Source: Argopecten irradians
Lineage: Eukaryota > Mollusca > Bivalvia > Pectinida > Pectinidae
Reading direction: 5' to 3'
NCBI RefSeq assembly: GCF_041381155.1
Contig: NC_091143.1
Location: 29,699,331-29,763,330, forward strand
Length of the DNA: 64,000 bases
The first letter of the stretch is position 1, and each line of letters starts with the position of its first letter. The translations under genes and the position numbers were made by a program. Below the pieces are notes generated by a model. It did no database searches, was not told the origin of the DNA, and was given only the letters and a program-made list of their open reading frames with translations. Positions 41,301 to 53,671 of this stretch are shown here, in pieces.

Positions 41301-44300
41301 AACTCAAGGATTTCCAGGTTTGTTTATTGGACAAGTTTTGTTTTGAAACCACCAAAAAAGATAAGCTTTCTCAGTTTGTCTCTTACCTTTTGATTTTAAT
41401 GTGGCAATAATAAAATATTCAGATTATGCAAGGATTTATATATATATACGTCCTTGGATTATGTGATATCTTTTAACTTATTCACCCCAGACATTTTATA
41501 ATGGACTTGTCTAGTCTTTATTATATACATGTAGAAGAGCCTAAATTTGTTTACATTTGTTGATATTATTGAATGCTACATCCTTTCATTTGATTTCAAT
41601 GAAGCGTTAACTTGTACATTTATAATTAGTATTTTCAGGGGTGATGATATGCCATACAATGTTATCTTTGTTATATGATAAGTATAGTTTGGTGCATTCA
41701 CTATGCCATCACATTACTAGTCACAGTGTTGAGATAATTGCCCTTTTGTTCCAGTGGGATGATAAATGTATCTACCTCATCATGGAGTACTATAGTGGAG
41801 GGGACTTGTCACACTTTATACGGTCCAAGAGGGCCTTACCAGAATATATTGTCAAGCGCTTTCTTCAGCAAATCGGTATGAACCAAACTTGTATACCTAT
41901 TCATTTGTAGAACATATCTTGTGCACTACAGTCCATTAATTGTTTCATTACCAACATGCTATTTGGAAGAGCATGTAATTATTAATTTTGATATAATATT
42001 GTATTATAATTAGAATTAGACATTTGATATCACTTCCGCTACAATTTATTCTATATAGCTATGATATGCATCACTACAAGAGCGTGTCATTGGGAATCGT
42101 TATAAAGCAGAATTGAAAGTCTTATTTTAATTATAGACTGTGAGCTTTGTATATATCAAATGGTTATTTTATTTTCAGTCAAAGCTATGAGGTACTTACG
42201 GGAACACAATGTGGCACATATGGACCTCAAACCACAGAACATTCTCTTGTCATCTCCCACAAACCCATCCCTCAAAATCGCAGGTAACAGTCAAGTTTAA
42301 AGCTGACGTGCTTATAGAACTACAGTACATTATTTTGACAGTATTATGTGTGCTCTCGCCATTACAAGAAGGGACATATAGATTAGTGTTACCCACAATT
42401 GTTCTGTCTCATTCCTTTTTGATAAAAAATAGACACAATTTTATTAATTATACCATTAATCTTAATACCTAACCCAGATAAATATACATGTATTATTATT
42501 AGCTCACCTGGCCCGAAGGGCCGGTGAGCTTATGTCATGGCGCGGCGTCCGTCGTCCGTCGTCCGTCGTCCGTCGTCCGTCCGTCCGTCAACATTTCCTT
42601 TAAATCGCTACTAGTCATAGAGTTCTGCATGGATTGTAACCAAATTTGGCCACAAACATCCTTGGGGGAAGGGGAACAGAACTTGTATAAATTTTTGCTC
42701 TGACCCCCCAGGGGCAGGAGGGGCGGGGCCCAATAGGGAAAATAAAGGTAAATCCTATAAAACGCTACTTGTCCTAGAGTTCTGCATGGATTGTAACCAA
42801 ATTTGGCCACAAACATCCTTGGGGGAAGGGCAACAGAACTTGTATAAATTTTGGCTCTGACCCCCTGGGGGCAGGAGGGGCGGGGCTCGATAGGGGAAAT
42901 AGAGGTAAATCCTATAAAACGCTACTTGTCCTAGAGTTCTGCATGGATTGTAACCAAATTTGGCCACAAACATCCTTGATGGAAGGGTAACAGAACTTGT
43001 ATAAATTTTGGCTCTGACCCCCCAGGGGCAGGAGGGGTGGGGCCCAATAGGGGAAATAGAGGTAAATCCTATAAACCGCTACTTGTCCTAGAGTTCTGCA
43101 TGGATTGTAACCAAATTTGGCCACAAACATCCTTGGGGGAAGGGGGAATGAAATTGTATAAATTTTGGCTCTGACCCCCTGGGGGCAGGAGGGGCGGGGC
43201 CCAATAGGGGAAATAGAGGTAAATCCTATAAATCGCTACTTGTCCTAGAGTTCTGCATGGATTGTAACCAAATTTGGCCACAAACATCCTTGGGGGAAGG
43301 GGAACAGAACTTGTATAAATTTTGGCTCTGACCCCCCGGGGGCAGGAGGGGCGGGGCCCAATAGGGAAATAAGAGGTAAATATTCAAATTCCTTCAGAAA
43401 AGAAACAATGAACCTGTATTCAGAACATGACTTGACATTACAAACCAGGTGAGCGATACAGGCCCTCTGGGCCTCTTGTTATTTGATATTTCGGGTTTTT
43501 TTATGTATCAGATGCATGTAATTGCAATTGCTTTTTCTGATAAAAGTTTACTTAATATAATTATAATAAGACCTACATTTATAAATAAAAAAGAACAATT
43601 TCTATAGATAAAAAAGAATAATTTCTATAGATAAAAAAGAACAATTTCTTATAGTTTTCCATCATTAAATATCTTATTAATTGTAGTTTTCATATTTGAT
43701 TTTCAGATTTCGGTTTTGCAAAGCACATGTTCCTTGGCGATGAGCTCCACGCAATGAGAGGATCACCATTGTATATGGCACCTGAGATTATCTGTAAAGG
43801 AATATATGATGCTCGTGTTGATATTTGGTCTATAGGTGTCATACTCTATGGTAAGTATATTTACCAAGGATACATGTATAATGAGGTTTTCTGACTAGCT
43901 TCTACTGGTAAGTTGTAAGTCATGTTTTTTGGACCCCTCATTTCATGATCATTACAGATTCATTAAACATTAAAAAAATCAAACTCAATATAAAAAACAA
44001 AGTTTGGCTTTACACAACAGACATGGCAACATTCTTAAAACAGATATCCAGTATTTAGTATGCCTTTGTATGATAACAATTTTTTTTAGTGCCTGAATTT
44101 AGCAATATGTACAAAGAAATAAAAATCTTGTCCATAGACCTTTCACTCTTTATGTAATGATTTCTTTTCTAAAATATAACTTGAATCTTATTCATCTTTA
44201 AGTATAATTCTGTTTTTTTGATGGGATGTAGTGATATGTGGAATGTGAATCACATTTCTAATTCTTATGTAGAAATATCAGAGTTTGATTTTTTTTCCAC

Positions 44301-47300
44301 AGAATGTTTATTTGGAAGAGCACCATTTGCTTCTAGAAACCTGAAGGAACTCGAAGAGAAAATTTGGGATTCCAAACCTGTTGAGGTGCAGTATATAATA
44401 TACTTTTGAATTAATAGCCTATTTTTCCTCAATTATTAATATTCCATTGTCATTTTCTTTAAAGGTAGGTTTCGCCCAACCAAATGAATAGTTTTTTTTG
44501 TAAAATCCGATAAACGGAAGAAAATGTGAAAAACATATTTAAGATACATCAATTTAATTTCTTAATGTGTATGAGATGGAACAAATGTGTCTTGAATACA
44601 AAATTGAAGGAATTCCGCGATTTATTACGATCGTCAGACTGACAGGATTGTATGCAAATGAATCTGCAATGGATTGTGTTGTCGAAGTTTCGCACATGCT
44701 CATTGTTACTCACTAAAAGTAAACAAAATGGCTGAACAAAAGCATGTGAGAAAAAAATGTATAAGAATCTGCATCAAAGAGTAGAAAATTAGAATGGAAT
44801 CGGTAGCACCCTAGGATATATATCTAGGGAATGAAACTCAGAGATGGCATATAACAATAGAAGAAACAGAAGCCGCATCTCGAGCGGAACTCGCCCAGAT
44901 TCGTCCGGATTCTGTTTGGACTGTGTTGCACGTGGTGAGTTAAATTTCAACACATGTGCCAGTGCCCATACAGCGGCAGACTAACTACATATATGTTTGA
45001 TGTACTAAGCTAGCGAACGTATGTAAGTTACTTGAAGTGTTATAGATTATATGACATCTATAAACAATCCATCGTACTTCGATTTTTTTTTTTTTTTTTT
45101 TTACTAAACATGCCGTGGCAAGACTATCTCTTCTATCTGACATTTTGTTGCACGCTTCCGTTTTATTGATGCGGCCTCGTTTTTGAAAAAAATACATGTA
45201 TGTCATGTTCTATGAAAAGCTTGACTTCGCTCTATTTATAGAGGAGTATTTTCCTGGTCAAGCTAGGCAACTGACCACCCATATTATTTGCTGTATGCAT
45301 CGAAAATGATCTGAAGATTATATCTATGTACATGATAAATTTCAATTTGGGCGAAACCTACCTTTGGAGCAGTCTTTATTTTGTATGACATTGTAATTAT
45401 GATGATAGAAGTCAATGACTCCGTCCTTCTTCAACTTTGATTTGTTATTAAACATTTTTGATTAGTCTCAATTTAAATACATATTTATATACCAGTAGTT
45501 AGCAACATCTGCAAAAGCAAAATAAGATGTACCCGATTTATGAAATTTGATATTAACTGTTTTGAATTTATTGTCATTTAGATGATAAAATTTATGATAT
45601 CTTTCATAATTTATACATCAGTGTAGCATTAATTTTATTTAATCATTGATATTGACCATCAAGTTGCAATGTGAATTTACCATCATAGAAGGAATTCAGG
45701 GTACATTGAACAAATTGTGGCTGCATATCTGGTACCTTATTTCCAATGTGGTATTATAATAGTTGGTTATTTTTGTGATAACGTTGGATGTTGCAAAAAT
45801 TTGATTAACGAAATATTAAGAAATTGTTTCGTTCATATATACCCTGAACACTAGATTGAAAAAATGAAAAACTGCTAATATTTAATTTTCTTCTTTTAGA
45901 TTAAAAGGTTAAAAAAGTTAACCACATGAATCACCAACTATATATACAGTTTTAAGAATTGCTGGCATTAATTATTAGGCTGGTACATGTATGGCTGTTA
46001 CCTCTGAATAATTTGATATTGATATGGCTTTCAGCTTCCCTATGGTGTAACAGTATCAGACAACTGTAGAGACCTCCTGCTTCGGATGCTGATGAGGGAT
46101 CCAGAAAAGAGAATTAGTTTTGATGATTTCTTTAACCACCCATTTGTTGACCTTGACCATATGCCTAGCAACAAGTCCTTAAATCAAGCAGTAAGTATGA
46201 CCTTGACCATATGCCTAGCAACAAGTCCTTAGATCAAGCAGTAAAAGTGACCTTGCCATATGCCTAGCAACAATTCCTTAGATCAAGCAGTAAGTGTGAC
46301 CTTGACCATATGCCTAGCAACAAGTCCTGCGATCAAGCAGTAAGTGTGACCGTGACCATATACCTAGCAACAAGTCCTGCGATCAAGCAGTAAGTATGAC
46401 CTTGACCATATGCCTAGCAACAAGTCCTGCGATCAAGCAGTAAGTGTGACCTTGACATATGCCTAGCAACAAGTCCTTAGATCAAGCACAATATTGCACT
46501 TAACAAAAATTAATTTGAATATATAAAAAAATTGTGATCTAAATTTGTGATAAAAATTACAATGTCTTAAATGGAGTAAATACTTACCATTACATATCGT
46601 TTGTATTGACATATTTACACTAGTCTAGACCTTCACAACTGGGGTGCAAAGTCGAAAACCCTCTTGGGCAAGTATTGGATGCTGAAATTTATTTGATTAC
46701 AGATTGTAAGTTAGAGATACTTTATCTACTTACAGATTGCTGTAGTTAGATTTTCTTCTTACAGATTGCTGTAGTTAGAGATGCTGTATTACTATCTACT
46801 TACAGATTGCTGTAGTTAGAGATGCTGTATTACTATCTACTTACAGATTGCTGTAGTTAGAGATGCTGTATTACTATCTACTTACAGATTGCTGTAGTTA
46901 GAGATGCTGTATTACTATCTACTTACAGATTGCTGTAGTTAGAGATGCTGTATTACTTTCTACTTACAGATTGCTGTAGTTAGAGATGCTGTGCTTCTTG
47001 ATCAGAAAGGAGATTACCCTGCCGCTATAAAGCATTACTGTGATTCTCTCTCTCACTTCATTCCAGCTATCCATCGTGAGTACAGAGCTTAAACAGTGTA
47101 TTGTAAAATATTAAGATGGCTTAATTTTCAATTGATACATGAACCTCAGCTTTGGGCTTTAAGGCAATTTTATGTGAACTCTGTCTTTGGCAGGAAATCA
47201 ACTACATGTTTGGATAATTTACTTTTTCTTTTAAGCTGAAAAAGTTACTTTATATGTAAACTCACTTTGAGTTTATTTCTAAAAGAAATAGTTAGTGTAT

Positions 47301-50243
47301 ACAATAGATTAAATGCATTCAGGGATTGTCCCTTGAAATATCTGGAGTAATGTACAGTATAAATATTAACGAGATAATATAAAAAAAATATTGCATATTA
47401 CTATATATTAATTTTTACCCCTCCAGATGAAAAAGATAGAGAAAAGAAAGAAGTACTGAGAAAAAAGGTAAGAGTATTATTAATTGATTTATAATCCAAT
47501 ATTTGTGATTAATTAAACATATAATTAAACACGTAATCATAACAGATATTTTTGTTACTAATTTAAAAAAAACCATGAATTTAATGTTTACTTATGACAT
47601 GTTAAAACAATAAGGTATATGTTTCGTTAACTCTAATGGTAAATTTAATTTTAAAGGCAAATATTAATTTATTTTCAATTTTTTGTTTAATAATATTATT
47701 TATGTTTTTAATTTCGAAAAGGTAAAAGAATATATGGATAGAGCTGAAGAATTAAAGACATTGATGAAACCAAAAAAGAATGAAGCATTAAAAAGATCCC
47801 CATCAACAGATCCATTGCAGCAACTTTGTAAGTTATTCGCACTTTTTTCATCTTAGTAACAAGGAAGTTACATGAATGCCTAATGGAAATAAAGAAGGTA
47901 TAGAATGGCTAGTTTCAAAATAATTATTTTTTTTTTTTTTTTTTTGCTGCTGGTTTGAAATGGTACACTATTTCGGGGAAATAGCAAACATCTTAATAAT
48001 TGTCAAGTCTGATTATATTACATCTGATAAAGCAAGTTAATATTGTAATATAATGTAAGAAATATAATTACTTCTTCAGATTCGATATGTTTTTATCTAA
48101 TTATACATAAAACATAAAACAACTATTCAAGTGCAAAAATTATGTGTTGTTGCAAATATTGAAAAAAAACCATTTTATATGGTTTTCCATGCATTGAATA
48201 ATTTCCAAAGTGCAATTCATCAAAATTAATAGTAAGATTTCAATAGAATAACGAAGAAAAAAGGCTGTCAAAATGATCGCCCAGTTCTGGCACATACACC
48301 TTTAAGTTATATTGAGTTAGATTTTTGATAAAGTTTCTATAGAAATGAATGACACCTTGACAATGTTTTTTTTTCCAGTGGAGATGTATGAAAACAATGA
48401 TGAAGTGATAGCGGCATTAAAAGTGATCAAAGGAGCTGAAATAGAGGTAATATGGTCCATTTATGATATCACTTACCTATCAGTTATTCAGCACTAAACA
48501 TAAATCTGTTACTATATTTATAATACAATAAAAATATCATAGTGAATTGTAGTGTGGATAAAAATCTTTAATGAGATCACATTTTCATAAAAAAATAGGT
48601 TATTGATTTTCATTTTTGTGTCAAATTATCAGCTAGTCCTTAATGACGCCTGACATTTTGAAACCTTTACTGAATATGATCTGCATTTAATGTTTGGTTA
48701 CATCAAGGACGTAGATCACACTAATAAATTAAAGGTTATATATAGAATATTATATTGATACCCCACCCATTAAGACTATTACCATATTTTACCAACTATA
48801 GACCCCAACCCCACCCTAGAAATTAATGAATGGAGGGGTCTTATTACCGAATGTGAGTTTTTGCATACCACAGAGTTGGATTTTCAGTAAATTATGGAAA
48901 GGAAACAAATAGCACTGGTCAGTGTTTTAACTCTGATTTCAGCACGCTGCAGAAGATTATGAATCGGCATTGGGTCATTATGAGCTTGGCTTGAGAACTA
49001 TAATTTATGTCCTGAAAGGTAAATCTAAACAATTCTTTATCATATGAAATATGTATACAGACCTAGGCAGATAGTCTTCAGTTTCTTAAAATTATGCATT
49101 GTATGGCTTTGCATAATTCTGTTGGTGTTGCTTCTTTATTGTAGTTGTCAGAGTAGGCCCTATTTTATGTGAAATGAATATTATGCATATGTTGCTATTT
49201 AGTTTATATATATTTTGTAGATAATTAATTAAATTTTCAAATTTTATGAATACTGATTTGAACCTTTGAATGGAGTTCCTTTGTGTAATTGTCATAATCA
49301 TTTTTAATTAAAATAACCTTTAATTTTGGATATATTGTTTTCTCACATTTTATAGAGGAGTCAAAAGGGAAAAGAAAGGATCTACTGGGGAAACAGGTAA
49401 GATTATCTAGTGGTTTAAATTATTATGATAAATATTGTTCCAAACCTCTTGGACAGTCGATAGTATTAGGCTGCAAATAATTGGGAAATATATGCTTTTG
49501 AGAGATATCCCAGACTTGTGTCTGTTTTCAAATATATTTCAATAATTTATTTTTCGTACAATATTGGATTTATTTCCTGTTTTCATTTAACTTAAATCTT
49601 TTAATTTTGAATAGACGACCATTTGGATGGAGGAAGCAGAAAAGATTAAGACGTTCCTCTCTGTAAAGAAACTTAACACGGCAGATACATCAACACAAGA
49701 AGAAGAAACAGACAATAAATATCTTGGTAAGCTGGAATATCATTACAACTGTTGTTTATTATAACGACTCTCTGTAACAATATCGGCTGTTTTGTACTTC
49801 TATATTAAAGAGTCGATGAAAGGGCCAGACTAAGGTATCATTTCCGTTACAGTATATCACCACAAATAAAATATATAGGAGTATTTCGTTGAAAATACAC
49901 TTCAGTAAATATAATCACTGTCCACAATTCGTAGTTCTTGATGATTTAAACACCGAAAATCACTTGTGAATAAAATAACGCACAGTTATTTACTACGGGA
50001 ATTTGCTTTGCTGGTAAACAAATAAAAACAGTACTGGTACACAATCGTTTATTTGACATTATTCCATGGATCAAATTCGCATCCTCCAGTAGAATGGGAA
50101 AAATGAGGTGGGGTCTTAATTGTGGTGAATTATGGCACATGTATACATAATGCATTTATAGCTGATACAAAAAGGTACACTACTACATTTGTCAACTATA
50201 TTTACATTGTATTTCTATTTCAGGGCAATGTTCAATCCAGTGA
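35331..50243 (+). CDS. ULK3: Serine/threonine-protein kinase ULK3
   Basis: Fifteen coding exons: 35331-35444, 41177-41317, 41755-41875, 42179-42283, 43707-43850, 44303-44385, 46035-46190, 46970-47075, 47427-47467, 47722-47827, 48379-48446, 48943-49018, 49356-49396, 49615-49726 and 50224-50243. All have GT/AG borders and phases agree, giving 477 aa (human ULK3 is 472). Kinase landmarks are the glycine loop GSGTYATV (25-32), Lys48 in VAVK, helix-C Glu near 66, HMDLKPQN with catalytic Asp141, DFG 161-163 and APE 185-187. HMD in place of HRD is normal in ULK3-type kinases, whose usual form is HLD. Two MIT-like helical regions follow (about 289-370 and 373-460). Known roles of the family are autophagy induction, Gli/Hedgehog regulation and ESCRT-III abscission control. 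ATG 35331 was chosen because it opens the MARPMSAS... frame leading into [15 protein letters not shown]. An out-of-frame ATG lies 7 bases upstream. Intron 1 (5.7 kb) holds a 3-kb transposon, and intron 7 has amplified splice junctions. Confidence 0.95.
35690..36145. other. Left flank of the Ulp1/PHD element within ULK3 intron 1, possibly an outer nested repeat
   Basis: TTAAAGGGCGCAGCC at 35.70 kb and GGGCTGCACCCTTATAA at 39.44 kb are approximate inverted ends. If they are one element, the Ulp1/PHD element is inserted inside it. An AGAAGTCTTCTCAGAAG region and repeated GGAAGTAGAAGAG words lie between. No protein is recognised. Confidence 0.35.
37032..38405 (+). pseudogene. Ulp1-like cysteine protease plus PHD finger, broken
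   Basis: The first part (37082-37262) has [11 protein letters not shown] (catalytic His) and IYLLDSVAF (catalytic Asp). After an interruption of about 0.7 kb (37.27-37.93 kb) the protein resumes with LPASLEM, an in-frame TAG where Gln is likely, then [10 protein letters not shown] and [20 protein letters not shown], with the Gln and the catalytic Cys. A C-terminal segment at 38.25-38.38 kb ([20 protein letters not shown]) is the start of a PHD-type zinc finger. Proteases of the Ulp1/C48 family are carried by several eukaryotic transposon groups. Confidence 0.75.
37270..37925. other. Non-coding insertion separating the two halves of the Ulp1-like gene
   Basis: Contains AACTCTAAACTCTCC-type pyrimidine-rich repeats (37.32-37.44 kb) and a direct repeat of AATATAGTTCTACAG with flanks at about 37.78 and 37.85 kb. 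Nothing here is coding. Confidence 0.5.
39184..40080. other. ULK3 intron 1, right of the Ulp1/PHD element
   Basis: Non-coding. GTTTTGGAAAAGTGGATGGC near 39.94 kb resembles the right end of the ACTACCTTTCC MITE family (compare 32.14 and 51.71 kb), suggesting a decayed copy over about 39.5-39.96 kb. Confidence 0.4.
40247..40383. repeat. Foldback palindrome in ULK3 intron 1 (about 60-bp arms)
   Basis: CATGGGTCTATGAAGTGGAC at the left is mirrored by GTCCACTTCACAGACCCATG at the right. The arms continue through GGGATATCTCAACCC and AAAGATTTTGGCC to a small centre near 40315. Confidence 0.85.
40415..40546. repeat. Second foldback palindrome in ULK3 intron 1
   Basis: TGGACTTAAGTGCTGGTGAA is mirrored by TTTACCAGCACAAAAGTCCA, and the inner arms AACTGGAAAAAGAAATATTGAC by their complement, centred near 40480. 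Mismatches make it less perfect than the 40.25-kb one. Confidence 0.75.
42500..43480 (+). mobile_element. 157-bp-unit tandem-core repeat element, complete copy, in ULK3 intron 4
   Basis: The left end AGCTCACCTGGCCCGAAGGG can itself fold with CCGGTGAGC. It is followed by a (CGTCGTCC)n microsatellite (42.55-42.59 kb) and then five units of 157 bp anchored on GTTCTGCATGGATTG at about 42.62, 42.78, 42.94, 43.09 and 43.25 kb. The right end is CAGGTGAGCGATACAGGCCC then GGGCCTCTTGTT. A microsatellite plus a core of about 160-bp tandem units resembles the pearl/HINE-type non-autonomous elements of bivalves; membership is inference. Confidence 0.85.
43570..43660 (+). repeat. Three-copy 26-bp tandem in ULK3 intron 4
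   Basis: The unit GATAAAAAAGAAYAATTTCTATA occurs three times in a row, about 60 bp before the DFG exon. Confidence 0.7.
44461..45365. mobile_element. TIR element (AAAGGTAGGTTTCGCCCAA) in ULK3 intron 6
   Basis: Perfect 19-bp inverted ends, AAAGGTAGGTTTCGCCCAA at 44461-44479 and its complement at 45347-45365. The interior lacks a transposase. It includes an ATG at 44845 that opens a frame rich in Arg and Ser, followed by CACGTG|GTGAGT. Confidence 0.8.
46140..46490 (+). repeat. 50-bp minisatellite built from the ULK3 exon 7 / intron 7 donor junction
   Basis: Seven tandem units of ACCTTGACCATATGCCTAGC + AACAAGTCCTTAGATCAAGC + AGTAAGTGTG. Unit 1 contains the real end of exon 7 ([14 protein letters not shown]) and its donor GCA|GTAAGT at 46190. 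At least four downstream units repeat an intact GCA|GTAAGT and one has GTAAAA. Use of any later donor would read into a TAG within the next unit. Confidence 0.92.
46690..47003 (+). repeat. 41-bp minisatellite built from the ULK3 intron 7 / exon 8 acceptor junction
   Basis: Units CTACTTACAGATTGCTGTAG + TTAGAGATGCTGTATTACTAT repeat with AG positions at 46764, 46805, 46846, 46887, 46928 and 46969, with earlier irregular copies at 46734 and 46702. The last one precedes the genuine exon 8 ([15 protein letters not shown]). Use of an earlier acceptor adds codons ending in a TAG. Confidence 0.92.
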
Positions 50244-52667
50244 GAACGGTCTTCAACCCATCGCTAGAAAAAAAATTAACAGACACGTGAAGAGTTAAAA
50301 ACGTTGTGAATAGTAGTAGTATGGTGAGAATGAGGCATAATAGTACATGTGTACGAATAAAAGATAATGGTGCCAGATTACAGCCTTAAAAACAAACATA
50401 CATCAGTCTGTATTTAGAATGATACGTTGGCTTGTTAATTGAGATGAATTTTGCGTCAAATCAACCAACCAATTAATCATTCAAAATACAGTCTAAATGT
50501 ATCAAGAATGAAGCATAACGGTGCAGAAGTCATTGTTTAGTTTCCTAATTGATACCACCAGGACTTAAAAATACAATTTATTTGATTTGTATTTTTTTTA
50601 ATTATTATTACTAAATTTAGATTCTATACTAGACTGCTAGTTAGTCTTTTATACTTTTGTTCATAAAATTTTGATACGATTGCTAGATTTATCATATCTA
50701 ATTATTAATTTGTGATATGTTTCATTAAAAGGAATTAGGCATACAAAACTACAGTGTATTAATAGTTCTAATAGGTGCTCATACCTTAAAGAAGCATTGG
50801 AAAAGTTGTAGAAGCATCATACATTTTCCCTGTTATTTAATTATACTTTCCGTTGCAGTATGTTCTGTTTACTCTTATTCTTAACCGAAATCATAATTTA
50901 AAGTTCTAATTCATAAACATCTACATACCGGTATTTCTACTATTAGATGCACAGTTTGTTTTAAATCAATATGGTTCAATTTGCATTAAAAACATAGCAT
51001 GAATGTTACTGTATTGTATGTTTGGTTACGTTTAGTTTCTTCATTGCTAATCAGCTTATCAATGATGCACACGCAATTCACAAAGTAAGCTGTAACGTGC
51101 ATTATCAGTATACATTATGCATAACATGTATATATTGTGTATTCTCCTTCGAATCGGCCTTTAATATCCATATTGTCCCATTGTAACCAGGGTATTACGT
51201 TTTTTCCATAGGAATTGATTTCCAAATTATTGACAATATTGATTATTCATTTTTAATTCCTCAGTCAAGTGCTCCTTTTTCTTACTGTAAGTAGATTTTG
51301 TGTGTTTTCAATGGCTGTTGTTAAAGGTTCACTACCTTTCCGAAACGGCTTTCAATTTTTGAAATGGAAATGTAAAACGGGATTGATAATTTTGTAGAGT
51401 TGACATAGGTACAAAATGTATTAGCTCACTGTTAATACTATACTTATCATCGCCTTATGAACAATTTAATTCAAATATATTAGGTATTAATTTGAATAAC
51501 GCTCTTAACGTCTTATGTTTGCCGACATCGTCTTAATTACCGCGCGTCAGTTGACTATCATTGTACCAGACAACAAAACAGCGAAATGAAATTACTGTTA
51601 ACAAAAATCATGGAGAAATCTTGCATTTATTTGGTGTTGCAACCTCCTTTTAGGTCATGCATATACACTTCCTACTGCTGTAGTTGTTTTTAAGAAACTT
51701 TGTTTCGGAAAGGTAGCCGGCCTGTTTTAAATATTAGATAAAACAATCAATGAAAACAATATTAAAATGTTTAGTCTAACCATACGGTAATTGAAACGGT
51801 GACAATATTGGTGACTGAACCATGACGTTTATTTATATAATATACATTGTTTGTTCAGATGTAGCAAACAAGGAAACTTCATGCCGTGCGAAAGTATCTT
51901 TTACATGCATAATTGTTCAAAGTAGCATAATTCTAAGTACTTTATAAAATACAATGTAAAAACACATCAACGCTTTATAGACCGAACATCATTCTTTTCA
52001 TTGTAAAATAAAATAGAATTTCAGTATAAATCTAGATTGTGAAAAAGATATTTGAATCAAAAGCTTTAGGAATTGAGAAATTTTATACACAGAATAAATG
52101 TTCAATTCATAGCTTTGAAAACCATCCGTATTTCAAATGTGACATGATTACGTTGACTGTACAAAGATATTTAAAAAGATTTGTTGCCATTCGTATATGT
52201 GTATGTGTTTCTTTGTTTGTAATAAATGTTACTATCGCCAAATTTTTCATTTACATTTCACATGCTACTAGCATGGAAGAATGAAAGAGGTGATTGTGGT
52301 AAATATGTTTGAATGAGAGAATATACATATCGTTAATAAAGAAATGTTTATCAAATGTAAATTACAGTTTTGTCTTCAATCATTTAGATACAATGTAGGT
52401 GTTTGAGAAAAAATAAACGATTCAATCTTATTAACACATATATAGATGAACAGGTATTGTATAATATAGCATATGCTATAATAAAACAAAATACAGATAA
52501 TTGTTTTATTCCTATAACTTGAAGGAATAATAGTAAACAAGTAATAAGCTTCTTATTCATCAACAAAGTTTATCATGCATACAATTGAAATTTTCGGGAG
52601 TGTTTGATTTCACGACTATATGCGTAAACATTTCGCTGTGTTTTTAAATCAACGATAAATACCTCTG
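50244..52667 (+). other. ULK3 3' UTR and flank
   Basis: After the TGA at 50241-50243 there are several AATAAA-type words (for example near 50358 and 52336), so the 3' end cannot be placed. Apart from the MITE at 51321-51730 nothing else is recognised. Confidence 0.45.
51321..51730. mobile_element. TTAA-flanked MITE, ACTACCTTTCCGAAAC family
   Basis: Inverted ends ACTACCTTTCCGAAAC (51331-51346) and GTTTCGGAAAGGTAGC (51702-51717), with TTAA at both outer limits. A diverged relative is at 31720-32153. If the ULK3 mRNA extends this far it would lie in the 3' UTR. Confidence 0.75.
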
Positions 52668-53357
52668 TTAAGGACACTCCTTGGCCAACAGAACATAAAT
52701 GATACTCATCGCTTGAACAATAATTGATGTTTAATCGTGTATATATGTATTTCTAATTAAAGATGCTCCACCGCTGACAAATGTTTTTTTTTTCAATATC
52801 AAAAACAGCAGCAGACGATTTAGTATTTTTCTTCAGTTACAAAAGTTACCTACTTAACACCATTACCATCGTTGAAAAGTTTGAGCTTCTAATTTTACTT
52901 AAAGTTTAAAAAATCGAAAATAATTAATTGCATCCCGAAAAAAATCCGTTGCACTATATCCTATATGGAATGATGTACTGATTGCGCATGCAATATATTT
53001 TTTGTTAACTAGACATATATGTATACGATTAAACACCAATTATTGTTCAAATTATGAATATCATTTATGCTCTGTCGGCGGTGGAGCATCTTTAACACAA
53101 AAAATATATAAATTAGTTTTTTTTGTTTTGCTTTTGGTGCATGCGCAGTCAGTACAATATTCCATATAGGGTTTAGTACAACGGAATTTTTTCGGGATGT
53201 AATTAATTAGTTTTAATATTTTTTATCTTGAAGTATAAACTTAGAAGCTATCGATGGTGGTAATGGTGTAAAGTAAGTAACTTTTGTAACTGAAGAAAAA
53301 TACTAAATCGTCTGCTCCTGTTTTTGATAGAAAAAAATTGTCAGAGGTGGCGCATGC
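52668..53357. mobile_element. Outer TTAA/AGATGCTCC MITE interrupted by a younger copy of the same family
   Basis: The left part (52668-52756, TTAAGGACACTCCTTGGCC ... GAACAATAATTGATGTTTAA) and right part (53096-53357, ACACAAAAAATA ... CTGTTTTTGATAG ... GTCAGAGGTGG) are the two pieces of one element. The unbroken junction TCTAATTAACACAAAA is seen in the 7.8-kb copy. Confidence 0.8.
52757..53095. mobile_element. Intact TTAA/AGATGCTCC MITE (inner copy)
   Basis: A 339-bp element, TTAAAGATGCTCCACCGCTG at the left and CGGCGGTGGAGCATCTTTAA at the right, with TTAA at both ends. It sits at the TTAA of its host copy, so the target duplication is TTAA (or TA; both fit). No coding capacity. Confidence 0.88.
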
Positions 53358-53671
53358 ACATGCTAACTATTACGCGCGGGGATGAGGAATTTTGGCGGAG
53401 AATCAACCTTCGAGTAATAAGCGTATATTTCCTGCTCGTAAATTTCCACGTTAACAGTAATTTAGCAATTGACACTATATCGACGGACTGACAAATAATA
53501 ATTACAAGTTTTAAGCCGGATTACATCCATGATCGAAGCCAAATGGTAATTCATTTTGGTGAAACACTGCCGAAGATATGTTCATGTTATAAAAACTAAA
53601 TTCAAGAAATTGTAGCGAACTACATTTGTAATAATAATCTCAAACGTATAGAAAAAACGAAAGCAGCTTAC

